The notes: a model not told the origin generated them from the sequence alone. A DNA stretch of 45,350 nucleotides from Prochlorococcus sp. AG-347-L20 (GCA_003281225.1 QCCP01000014.1:1-45350); one strand, 5' to 3'; positions 17,695 through 24,022 are shown, counted from the stretch's first letter. Program-made: numbers and translations.

Positions 17695-17712
17695 AAAGTC
17701 GGGGAGACCTCT

Positions 17713-17742
17713 CCTGATAATCCCTGAAAGAACCTGATATAA
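17713..17742. repeat. Three 10-bp-spaced CCTGA repeats
   Basis: CCTGA recurs at 17713, 17723 and 17733, exactly one helical turn apart, beginning 32 bp from the start of the att copy. The same block sits at the same offset in unit D. It looks like a protein-binding array for recombination, but no binding data exist. Confidence 0.65.
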
Positions 17743-17764
17743 GAAATCAAAGAAAAAGATATAT

Positions 17765-17786
17765 TTCACGACCATTTCACGACCAT
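17765..17786. promoter_or_regulatory. Left iterons of unit B (two TTCACGACCAT units)
   Basis: Two head-to-tail 11-bp units at 17765-17775 and 17776-17786. The second overlaps the first two bases of the alpA ATG (17785-17787). Probable recombinase or AlpA binding sites that can also control alpA. Confidence 0.8.
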
Positions 17787-17967
17787 GACTAATTCAGAAA
17801 ATAGACCTTTTTTAACAATAAAAGAGGTTTCAAAATTAATTGGACTATCTGTATCAACGATCAATCGCTTGGTCAAAAAAGGAGACTTTCCCTCAAAAGT
17901 AAAAATATCGCCAAGAAGAATGGTTTTTATGAAAAAGGAAATACAAGAATGGATAAATTCAAGATGA
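17785..17967 (+). CDS. AlpA-like excisionase / MerR-type DNA-binding protein (unit B copy)
   Basis: 60 residues: FLTIKEVSKLIGLSVSTINRLVKKGDFP is the AlpA winged-helix DNA-binding motif, followed by ISPRRMVFMKKEIQEWINSR. AlpA proteins act as transcription factors or recombination directionality factors for integrated elements. The first 18 residues are identical to the unit D copy. No ribosome site is visible; the start codon overlaps an iteron, so a bound protein would block this gene. As no integrase is nearby, it may steer an integrase encoded elsewhere. Confidence 0.88.
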   Translation: MTNSENRPFLTIKEVSKLIGLSVSTINRLVKKGDFPSKVKISPRRMVFMKKEIQEWINSR

Positions 17968-18033
17968 GAATAAATATAAAAGAAGGTATTATTTAAAAAA
18001 ATTATATTTAATAATCATTTCTCCATATTTGCA

Positions 18034-18324
18034 ATGTCTTCATTAAGATTTTTACTTATTCTTATTTTTTCTTTTTCCTTATCATCAAATGCGACTCCAA
18101 CCATCAGAGAGCAGTATTCAGATGATTATTTAAAGTTAGTTGAATTAATCTTTGATAATCATAATGTAGACATAATGAATAGGGATTTTTATGAAGGTTA
18201 TAGTATGAATTTTGAAGACAAATGCAATGCTGAAGTTAAATTAAAGACTTACTCATCTTTGTTAAATATTTTCAAAATAAATATATGTACCAATCAAAGT
18301 ACAATTATTTCAGAAAGAGTGTAA
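18034..18324 (+). CDS. Small exported protein, cross-unit paralogue family (unit B)
   Basis: 96 residues. A typical signal peptide (SLRFLLILIFSFSLSSNA, cut predicted near residue 20) is followed by about 75 residues with two cysteines, in FEDKCNAEVKLK and FKINICTN. It resembles the first gene of unit C: both share VELI/IELI, N-x-VDI-x-NR, C-x-AEV-x-LK-x-YS and F-x-(I/V)-N-(I/V)-C. The two cysteines could pair in the periplasm. Function unknown; no toxin or enzyme motif seen. Confidence 0.6.
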   Translation: MSSLRFLLILIFSFSLSSNATPTIREQYSDDYLKLVELIFDNHNVDIMNRDFYEGYSMNFEDKCNAEVKLKTYSSLLNIFKINICTNQSTIISERV

Positions 18325-18336
18325 AAAACAATTCTT

Positions 18337-18726
18337 TCAAAACTTTTTAATCTTTTCATTAACAAAATCCCTAATAAATAATCTTGTCGCCATTTTGACA
18401 ATTTGATCTTCAATAGGATCAAATCTGATCTTTTCGAAAAATTTATACAATTTTGTCATTGTATATTTCTTTGCAATCATAATTTCAGAATATGAATTTG
18501 CAGAAAATATACTTTTTTTATTATTCTTGTCTTTCATTTCATGAATTTTTAAAAAGTCCAATTCCATTGGGAAAAAATACATATGTACAGTACTATCTAT
18601 CTCCTGAAGAATTCTAAAAACTTCTTGAATCTTGAAAGAATCCTCGACGAAAAAAGATTCATGAAATATATCACTATCAACTTTTCCATGATGAATAATT
18701 AACTTTATAAATTCTCTTTCATTCAC
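18337..18726 (-). CDS. Hypothetical protein of unit B
   Basis: 129 residues from a GTG at 18726 (a TTG one codon upstream is also possible). It is soluble and highly charged, with helices such as FKIQEVFRILQEID, IMIAKKYTMTKLYKFFEKIRF and VKMATRLFIRDFVNEKIKK. I recognise no family. It is convergent with the exported-protein gene 12 bp away. The reading frame is long for this small region and has no obvious competing frame, but its start signal is weak. Confidence 0.45.
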   Translation of the reverse strand: MNEREFIKLIIHHGKVDSDIFHESFFVEDSFKIQEVFRILQEIDSTVHMYFFPMELDFLKIHEMKDKNNKKSIFSANSYSEIMIAKKYTMTKLYKFFEKIRFDPIEDQIVKMATRLFIRDFVNEKIKKF

Positions 18727-18805
18727 CAAATAAACAAGTGTCAGTAATACTAGAATAATAGTTTAAAGAAAATAGTTTATTAATTTACAATCTTATCAAG
18801 ACAAT

Positions 18806-18849
18806 TTCACGACCATTTGAAAACTATTTCAAGACCATTTCACGACCAT
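18806..18849. repeat. Right iteron array of unit B (four 11-bp slots)
   Basis: Slots at 18806 (TTCACGACCAT), 18817 (degenerate TTGAAAACTAT), 18828 (TTCAAGACCAT, one change) and 18839 (TTCACGACCAT). The order iteron, degenerate slot, iteron, iteron is the same as in units C and D. Confidence 0.85.
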
Positions 18850-18877
18850 CAAAAGTAATTTGATTCCAATAAGGCAA

Positions 18878-18911
18878 TAAAAAAGACCTCAAGTGAATTA
18901 ACTTGAAGTCT
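18878..18911 (-). terminator. Rho-independent terminator at att copy 3
   Basis: Minus-strand stem AGACTTCAAGT...ACTTGAGGTCT with a short loop, followed by TTTTTT. It is nearly the same sequence as the terminator at copy 2, and similar to that of the real tRNA gene. Confidence 0.75.
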
Positions 18912-18926
18912 GAAGAACCCGTAATT

Positions 18927-18943
18927 GAACTCCCCGGGCGGGA
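18927..18943 (-). repeat. tRNA-Asn 3'-end remnant (att-like copy 3)
   Basis: GAACTCCCCGGGCGGGA matches 24046-24062 exactly (17 bp), then continues CTTAATT instead of the T-loop sequence. Confidence 0.9.
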
Positions 18944-18961
18944 CTTAATTAATAAATCAAA

Positions 18962-19001
18962 TGCCTTGTTATGCCTACATGTGCCTAGTTATGCCGAGAA
19001 C
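18962..19001. repeat. Four 10-bp-spaced TGCC(T) repeats
   Basis: TGCCT at 18962, 18972 and 18982 and TGCCG at 18992, exactly 10 bp apart, beginning 35 bp from the start of att copy 3. They take the place of the CCTGA array of units B and D. Confidence 0.65.
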
Positions 19002-19011
19002 GAATTGATGC

Positions 19012-19033
19012 ATAGCGAACATATAGCGAACAA
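19012..19033. promoter_or_regulatory. Left iterons of unit C (two ATAGCGAACAT units)
   Basis: ATAGCGAACAT at 19012-19022 and ATAGCGAACAA at 19023-19033, tandem, 85 bp from the start of the att copy and 33 bp before the first cargo start codon. They could control the exported-protein operon. Confidence 0.8.
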
Positions 19034-19066
19034 ATTAATATTGTTATAAAGGTAAATTGAGGAATA

Positions 19067-19354
19067 ATGAAAAAAATTTATTTTTTAAGCTCTCTCTTTT
19101 TATTTTTAATTCCTTCGGTACATTCAACCCCAGAAGTTATAACCGAATATGATGAAAAATATTCAGAGGTTATTGAATTAATCATGGAAAAAAACAAAGT
19201 TGATATAGAAAATAGAGGTTTATATCAATTTTCTTTTTTAAAATTTAAAAACAATTGTGAAGCTGAAGTACAGTTAAAGCACTATTCTCCATTAATAGAA
19301 GTTTTTCAAGTTAATGTTTGCAAAAAGACTTCAATCGTATCAAAAGCAGAATAA
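19067..19354 (+). CDS. Small exported protein, cross-unit paralogue family (unit C)
   Basis: 95 residues with a GAGGA ribosome site. The signal peptide (KKIYFLSSLFLFLIPSVHS) is followed by a short mature part with two cysteines, in FKNNCEAEVQLK and FQVNVCKK. It is homologous to the unit B protein at 18034-18324 over the whole mature part. It is the first gene of a three-gene cluster; the next gene's ATG overlaps its stop by one base. The role is unknown; export with paired cysteines points to a periplasmic or surface location. Confidence 0.6.
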   Translation: MKKIYFLSSLFLFLIPSVHSTPEVITEYDEKYSEVIELIMEKNKVDIENRGLYQFSFLKFKNNCEAEVQLKHYSPLIEVFQVNVCKKTSIVSKAE

Positions 19355-19893
19355 TGAAAATATTCCTTACCAAGTTCATGAAATCTACAAAAATAGTAAA
19401 AAAATTATTTTTGGGATTTACTATTTTTTTTACTACACATAATATTCAAAGTATTGCATGTGAATATATAGGGAGCTCAAATCAATGGAGAGCATCCCCA
19501 GGGGGGTTCTGGTTCAAAGTAGTTCCTTCATATAAAGATTCATCAAGTATTCCATTTAATAAATGTACTCTCACTTCTTCTAAAGAAAAATATGATCCTG
19601 GAGGATTTAATTATCTAACTAATTGGGTAATACAACCACACACCGATAGATGGAAATATTATGAGTGCGGCAAACATAAAATTGTTTTCATAGTTAATTA
19701 TGTTTATGATGGATGGTCTATTGCAGATACAACTGGTGCATATCATCAAATAAGAAATTTTTCGAAGAAAGAAGAGAAATTTCATTGCTCTTATGAAAAA
19801 TACAAAGATTCCTATAGGACTACAAACTTTAGAGGTTCAAAGCTAATTCTTGTTGAAAGAACTAATTACAGTCCAATAAAATTTGATTTTTGA
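19354..19893 (+). CDS. Exported cysteine-containing protein (unit C)
   Basis: 179 residues from ATG 19354 (TAATG overlap with the previous stop); ATG 19378 is an alternative that gives a cleaner signal peptide. Hydrophobic segment KLFLGFTIFFTTHNIQSIA precedes a mature part with four cysteines (ACEYIG, FNKCTLTS, YECGKHK, FHCSYE) that could form two disulfides, and many aromatic residues (WRASPGGFWFKV, WKYYEC, YDGWSIADTTGAYH). The WSI-D-T-GAYH stretch looks ordered and structured. I do not recognise the family. Confidence 0.6.
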   Translation: MKIFLTKFMKSTKIVKKLFLGFTIFFTTHNIQSIACEYIGSSNQWRASPGGFWFKVVPSYKDSSSIPFNKCTLTSSKEKYDPGGFNYLTNWVIQPHTDRWKYYECGKHKIVFIVNYVYDGWSIADTTGAYHQIRNFSKKEEKFHCSYEKYKDSYRTTNFRGSKLILVERTNYSPIKFDF

Positions 19894-19903
19894 ATGGAAA
19901 TTA

Positions 19904-20437
19904 ATGAATAAGAATTTATTGATTTTATTTTTTGCAAACTTTATCTTTTTAAATCCAATAAATTCTAATATGCTTTCGGGTTATTTATTAAGTAGTAATA
20001 ATGATCCCGTACCATTAAAACAGGTTGAAAAAGAAAATTATATTAAAGAACAAAAAATTCTAGAAGAAAAAAGAAAACAAGCAGAAGAACGAAAAATTAA
20101 AGAAATAAACTCTATCATTAAAGGCAAATGGGAAGGTAGAATTCAAAAATGGGATATTGAATCAAGTTTTATTTTCACTATTCGAGAAGACAGGGTTTAT
20201 CTTCAAAAATTTGGGAAAACAGATGACTGGATAAAGTTTTTTGGTCCAGAGATAGTTAGCTTTAAATGGTATAAAGATGAAGGACAGCTAGTTTATAAAG
20301 GATATGAGGCTCGAGGAAAATTAAGTACTTGCAAAATAAATTTTAATTTTGAATATACAATGATAGCTTCTAGAAAAGTCTGGCTCATGACTATTAACTG
20401 TGGTAAAAAAAATTATTATTTATTTAAAAAAGCTTAG
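19904..20437 (+). CDS. Exported protein with coiled coil and beta domain (unit C)
   Basis: 177 residues from ATG 19904. A signal peptide (NLLILFFANFIFLNPINS) is followed by a charged helix rich in Lys/Glu (about residues 42-70, EKENYIKEQKILEEKRKQAEE), then an apparently all-beta part: GKWEGRIQKWDIESSFIFTI, YLQKFGKTDDW and LVYKGYEARGKL, ending KNYYLFKKA. This GxWxG...-type start is typical of small lipocalin-like or 'avidin/lipocalin' barrels, but I cannot assign it. Two cysteines (TCKINF, INCGKK) may pair. It is the third gene of the cluster. Confidence 0.55.
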   Translation: MNKNLLILFFANFIFLNPINSNMLSGYLLSSNNDPVPLKQVEKENYIKEQKILEEKRKQAEERKIKEINSIIKGKWEGRIQKWDIESSFIFTIREDRVYLQKFGKTDDWIKFFGPEIVSFKWYKDEGQLVYKGYEARGKLSTCKINFNFEYTMIASRKVWLMTINCGKKNYYLFKKA

Positions 20438-20497
20438 GGTTTAGACAAGGTTATTATTAATATATAAATTAATTATGCATCGATTAATTATAAAAAT

Positions 20498-20541
20498 ATA
20501 GCGAACATTTATTTCCTGGATAGCGAACATTTAGCGAACAT
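20498..20541. repeat. Right iteron array of unit C (four 11-bp slots)
   Basis: Slots at 20498 (ATAGCGAACAT), 20509 (unrelated TTATTTCCTGG), 20520 (ATAGCGAACAT) and 20531 (TTAGCGAACAT). The spacing and order match units B and D exactly, with a different word. Confidence 0.85.
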
Positions 20542-20610
20542 TTTTGAAAATCAGAAGTAAATTTAAGCCGCTATGATTTCGTTAATTTTTCCATTTACTT
20601 TTATTTCCAA

Positions 20611-20634
20611 TAAAAAAGAGACCTTTTAGGTCTC
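20611..20634 (-). terminator. Rho-independent terminator at att copy 4
   Basis: Minus-strand perfect stem GAGACC/GGTCTC with a 5-nt loop, followed by TTTTTT, 24 bp from the tRNA remnant. Confidence 0.75.
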
Positions 20635-20658
20635 CATAAGTCTTTTTAGGAAGTTAAG

Positions 20659-20672
20659 GAACTCCCCGGGCG
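20659..20672 (-). repeat. tRNA-Asn 3'-end remnant (att-like copy 4)
   Basis: GAACTCCCCGGGCG, identical to 24046-24059, then GAAAGTCGGG... shared with copy 2, which shows the two units have the same left end. Confidence 0.9.
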
Positions 20673-20690
20673 AAAGTCGGGTTGATATTT

Positions 20691-20720
20691 CGTGATAGTG
20701 CCTGACTGAACCTGACATAA
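20691..20720. repeat. 10-bp-spaced CCTGA-type repeats of unit D
   Basis: CGTGA at 20691, CCTGA at 20701 and CCTGA at 20711, 32 bp from the start of the att copy, the same offset as in unit B. One unit differs by one base. Confidence 0.6.
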
Positions 20721-20742
20721 GAAATCGAAGAAAAAGATATAT

Positions 20743-20764
20743 TTCACGACCATTTCACGACCAT
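20743..20764. promoter_or_regulatory. Left iterons of unit D (two TTCACGACCAT units)
   Basis: Tandem units at 20743-20753 and 20754-20764. The second overlaps the alpA ATG at 20763, exactly as in unit B. Confidence 0.8.
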
Positions 20765-20969
20765 GACTAATTCAGAAAATAGACCTTTTTTAACAATTAA
20801 AGAGGTTTCAAAATTACTTGGACTCTCAGTATCAACAATCAATCGCTTGGTAAAAAATGGAAAATTTCCTCTTAAAAGACATATATCTCCACGGAGAATA
20901 GTTTTTATTAAGAGCGAAATTAACGAATGGATAAAAAAGCAAGAAAATAATATTTTTAAAAAGTACTAA
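20763..20969 (+). CDS. AlpA-like excisionase / MerR-type DNA-binding protein (unit D copy)
   Basis: 68 residues with the same motif as the unit B protein: FLTIKEVSKLLGLSVSTINRLVKNGKFP, then ISPRRIVFIKSEINEWIKK plus an 8-residue basic tail. Differences from the unit B copy cluster in the wing and C-terminus (KRHISPRR against KVKISPRR), while the recognition helix is unchanged, which fits the same iteron word in both units. It converges with the nuclease-helicase, 8 bp away. Confidence 0.88.
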   Translation: MTNSENRPFLTIKEVSKLLGLSVSTINRLVKNGKFPLKRHISPRRIVFIKSEINEWIKKQENNIFKKY

Positions 20970-20977
20970 AGGAAATT

Positions 20978-23872
20978 TTATTCAAACTCGAAATGTAACT
21001 TGTTCAAAAGTTTTATTTGTTCTTCATTAAGTTCATTCGCTTTGAATTTTTCTCTTTGTTCATCGCACCATGGACCTAGATACTTACTCCAAAAAGGATT
21101 TGTATGTCCTTCTCTTTCATAGAATTTCCTTAGTGATTCATAACCCTCACTCCAAATTATAAAATCTTCCTTACCCCAATCAAAATTTAATGATTCTAGA
21201 AATTGAATCTTTTCTTTATCTAATAATTTTCTTTTTTTATTTAATCTTTGGGTAAGACACCAATTACCCAGTGGTGTTCCTGTAGGAATAATTGAATGTC
21301 CTTCTTTATCAAAAATCTTTTTCAATTCAAGAAAATTATCTTTCCACTTTTGCTCATGTAGATCCCATGGGAATTTAATAGAATTTAATAGTTCTATCTG
21401 ATCTTCCAGTAAGAATTTATCTTTATATTTTTGCCTTTGTGTCAAACACCAATTACCAAGTGGTGTTCCTGTAGGAATGCACGAATCTCCCACCTCTTCA
21501 AAATACTCTTTTAATTGGAGAAAATTATCATTCCATCTCTTATCGTGAAGATTCCAAGGAAATTCAATACTATTCAAAAGTTCTACTTGTTTTGGAGTTA
21601 ATAATTTTGAATTAAACTTATTTCTTTGAGTTCCACACCAATTACCCAGTGAACTACCCATTGGTATATCTGTATCACCATCCTTTTCGTAAATCTTTTT
21701 TAATTGGAGAAATTTATCATTCCATCTCTTATCGTGTTTATTCCAAGTAAATTCAATACTATTCAAAAGTTCTACTTGTTTTGGAGTTAATAATTTTGAA
21801 TTAAACTTATTTCTTTGAGTTGCACACCAGTTGGCAAGTGTACTTTCTGGTGAGACATCTGAATTACCCTCCTTTTCATATATATTTTTTAGATTCCCAA
21901 ATTTTTCAAACCAATCCTCAGATGAATTATTAACTAATAAAGTTTTAATAGATTGAGAAAATTTATGAGAAATTTTTTCTGGTATATCAAAAATAAATTT
22001 TTCCAATGTAGTATTCTCAAAATTAATTTTATCTTTACTCCCTTTGGAAATTCTCAATTGATCTATACATTCCATTAAATAATCATCTTGGGATTTCAAA
22101 GCAATTACAACTTGCCAAACCTTTTCAAAATTACTCAAAATTAATTCTTGATCTAAAGACTGATCCTTTGAGATATATAAAGGTATTATTATTATCCCTT
22201 TTCTTTTTTGTTCACTTTTTCGAATTGCTCGTCCTACCGCTTGAATAATATCTGTTTGACTATACTTTGGATTTATAAATGCTATTCCATTTAATGAGGG
22301 GACATCCACTCCTTCAGATAAGCATCTAGCATTAGAAAGAATTCTTCTTTCATTGAGTTCAAGAATATTCAATTGGTGTAATTTCCTATTTCTCTCTGTC
22401 GCTCTCATAGACCCAGAAATATAATCACAGTAGATTTCACCTGCCGGCATCTCCGAATGTCTTATGTGTTTAAAAGTCTGTTTAAAACTATTAGAAAAAT
22501 TTTTAGCGTTTTTAATTTTATTATGAAAAGTTATTATCCTTTTTAGGTCATACTTTTTAATTGCTTTAATTAAAGCGATTTGAGAGGCGACAGTTTCCGC
22601 ATCCAATATTGTTTGATCATCAACTTTTATTAAATCTCTACTAACTATTTGCTTTTTAATCATCTCATCATCTACACCAATTACTAAAACTTCATAATCA
22701 GATAAGAGATTTTGAGAAATTGCATCGGAAAATTTGAGTTCATAAAGAACCTCTCCAAAGACTGAATGATCATCCATAGATACAACTTCAAAATCCATTT
22801 CATGAGATTTGTTTTTGATATTTTTTGAAAGAATTCTTGGTGTTGCTGTAAAAAATAATCTTTTTGTTGCCTTTATTTTCTTCTCATCCAGTACAGACCC
22901 AAAAGCATCAGAAACCTTTCCAGCACATCTATGTGCTTCATCTGCAATCACTAAATCAAAATCATTCGTATCATGAAATTCCTGTGCTCCAATTATTAAA
23001 GATGCTGACTGATAAGTCGCAAAAACTACTTTAGATCCACTTTCATCAAGAAAATTTTTAATTTCTAAAATCTCACTTGTAACTGAAACTCCAATTTGTG
23101 AAGTATTTGAAATCCACTGATCGCCTGATTTATCTTTTGCAACTGACTTATCAGAGCATACACAAATCCATTTAAAAGGTTCATTCAATTCAGCATTCCA
23201 CTCCTTTAAAGTTTGTGAAAGCAGACTCAGTGAAGGGACAAGAACTAGGACCTGTTCTGATTTAAGTTTTTCTTTAATCCAAAGAGATGTAAGTGTTTTC
23301 CCAGTTCCACATGCCATCAAGACTTGTCCTCTATCAGCAGTTTCTAATCCTTTAGATACTGCTTGAATTGCTTCAATTTGATGATTTCTTGGTTTCTTCT
23401 TATTTTTTCTCTTCCCTTGGTTTAGATCATCAACAGAATTTGGATAATCTATTTCTGCTTGCCTGAACTGTTCTAGTAAAAAACATACAACCTGCTTTTC
23501 TTGTCGATTTATTACTTGTTGTGCATTCTTTCCAATTCCATCAGTACTAGCGATAAGCAATCTTCCATCAATTTTTGAATCATTAGATTCACTTAAAAAA
23601 CTATCAATTTCAGACTTTTTAATATCATAATCCGGTGAAACACATTTAGATTGAACTGCCCAGGTCTTGCCATTTTTATGAGTAAAAATTAAATCAATTC
23701 CACAATCAGGACCCCATCTCTTTGGATATTCATTCCATAACCAAACATTTTCGACTTGACTCGACCAGGTTGGATCGGTTTTGAGAAACCACTTAACAAA
23801 TTTTTCAAACTGTCTCCCCTTAATCCTTATATCAGGATCTAAAGAGGCATAAAATTCATCAAAAGTTGCCAA
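20978..23872 (-). CDS. Mrr-like nuclease / DEAH helicase with five C-terminal helicase-associated repeats
   Basis: 964 residues from a TTG start; the next Met is at residue 186, inside the helicase, so TTG is favoured. An N-terminal restriction-type nuclease has GID (Asp60) and WAVQSK (Gln74, Lys76), a D...QxK core. A superfamily 2 helicase follows: Walker A GTGKT 189-193, DEAH 311-314, FTATPR 341-346, and motif VI QAVGRAIR 544-551. The C-terminus has five helicase-associated (HA) repeats with tryptophans at 654, 717, 780, 843 and about 909. No methyltransferase partner is nearby. A stand-alone defence or DNA-processing role is likely but unproven. Confidence 0.82.
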   Translation of the reverse strand: MATFDEFYASLDPDIRIKGRQFEKFVKWFLKTDPTWSSQVENVWLWNEYPKRWGPDCGIDLIFTHKNGKTWAVQSKCVSPDYDIKKSEIDSFLSESNDSKIDGRLLIASTDGIGKNAQQVINRQEKQVVCFLLEQFRQAEIDYPNSVDDLNQGKRKNKKKPRNHQIEAIQAVSKGLETADRGQVLMACGTGKTLTSLWIKEKLKSEQVLVLVPSLSLLSQTLKEWNAELNEPFKWICVCSDKSVAKDKSGDQWISNTSQIGVSVTSEILEIKNFLDESGSKVVFATYQSASLIIGAQEFHDTNDFDLVIADEAHRCAGKVSDAFGSVLDEKKIKATKRLFFTATPRILSKNIKNKSHEMDFEVVSMDDHSVFGEVLYELKFSDAISQNLLSDYEVLVIGVDDEMIKKQIVSRDLIKVDDQTILDAETVASQIALIKAIKKYDLKRIITFHNKIKNAKNFSNSFKQTFKHIRHSEMPAGEIYCDYISGSMRATERNRKLHQLNILELNERRILSNARCLSEGVDVPSLNGIAFINPKYSQTDIIQAVGRAIRKSEQKRKGIIIIPLYISKDQSLDQELILSNFEKVWQVVIALKSQDDYLMECIDQLRISKGSKDKINFENTTLEKFIFDIPEKISHKFSQSIKTLLVNNSSEDWFEKFGNLKNIYEKEGNSDVSPESTLANWCATQRNKFNSKLLTPKQVELLNSIEFTWNKHDKRWNDKFLQLKKIYEKDGDTDIPMGSSLGNWCGTQRNKFNSKLLTPKQVELLNSIEFPWNLHDKRWNDNFLQLKEYFEEVGDSCIPTGTPLGNWCLTQRQKYKDKFLLEDQIELLNSIKFPWDLHEQKWKDNFLELKKIFDKEGHSIIPTGTPLGNWCLTQRLNKKRKLLDKEKIQFLESLNFDWGKEDFIIWSEGYESLRKFYEREGHTNPFWSKYLGPWCDEQREKFKANELNEEQIKLLNKLHFEFE
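20981..21913 (-). repeat. Five tandem 63-residue helicase-associated repeats
   Basis: Each unit has the plan W-x(5-7)-L-K..(F/Y)-E..G-(D/N/H)..(I/V)(P/S)..(S/T)-x-L-(G/A)-N-W-C-x-TQR-x-K...LL...Q-(V/I)-(E/Q)-L-L-(N/E)-S-(I/L)-x-F-x-W. The period is 189 bp; the stretches at about 21552-21640 and 21741-21829 are nearly identical, which points to recent duplication or gene conversion inside the array. The last unit is the most diverged (GPWCDEQREK). Confidence 0.85.
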
Positions 23873-23926
23873 GATTATCTTTGATAAATTAATAATGTTA
23901 TTTTGACAGATTTTTCTTATTTTTTC

Positions 23927-23970
23927 TTCACGACCATTTTTAAACTATTTCACGACCATTTCACGACCAT
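23927..23970. repeat. Right iteron array of unit D (four 11-bp slots)
   Basis: TTCACGACCAT at 23927, degenerate TTTTAAACTAT at 23938, then TTCACGACCAT at 23949 and 23960. It begins 55 bp upstream of the nuclease-helicase start codon and may overlap that gene's promoter. Confidence 0.85.
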
Positions 23971-23997
23971 TAAAAATTGAAAATATAATTTTGGACA

Positions 23998-24022
23998 TAA
24001 AAAAAGACTTCAATTGAAGTCT
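23998..24022 (-). terminator. Rho-independent terminator of tRNA-Asn
   Basis: Perfect 18-bp palindrome AGACTTCAATTGAAGTCT followed on the minus strand by a T run. It ends the tRNA-Asn transcript and is similar to the terminators at att copies 2 and 3. Confidence 0.8.

Larger units (their letters stand above)
17681..18943. mobile_element. Integrated unit B: AlpA plus two small genes
   Basis: Bounded by tRNA-Asn 3'-end copies 2 and 3, length about 1.25 kb. Order: att, 10-bp repeats, two iterons, alpA, a small exported protein, a small minus-strand gene, a four-slot iteron array, terminator, att. It is homologous to unit D at both ends but has different cargo. No recombinase gene is present, so movement would need help in trans. 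Confidence 0.75.
18927..20672. mobile_element. Integrated unit C: three-gene exported-protein cargo
   Basis: Bounded by tRNA-Asn 3'-end copies 3 and 4, about 1.7 kb. It repeats the layout of units B and D (att, 10-bp repeats, two iterons, genes, four-slot array, terminator, att) but with a different iteron word, ATAGCGAACAT, and TGCCT instead of CCTGA repeats. It has no alpA and no recombinase. Confidence 0.75.

Noticed and set aside
17765-23970. CRISPR array
   Set aside because: The repeats are 11-bp words in short tandem blocks of two to four with no unique spacers and no cas genes.
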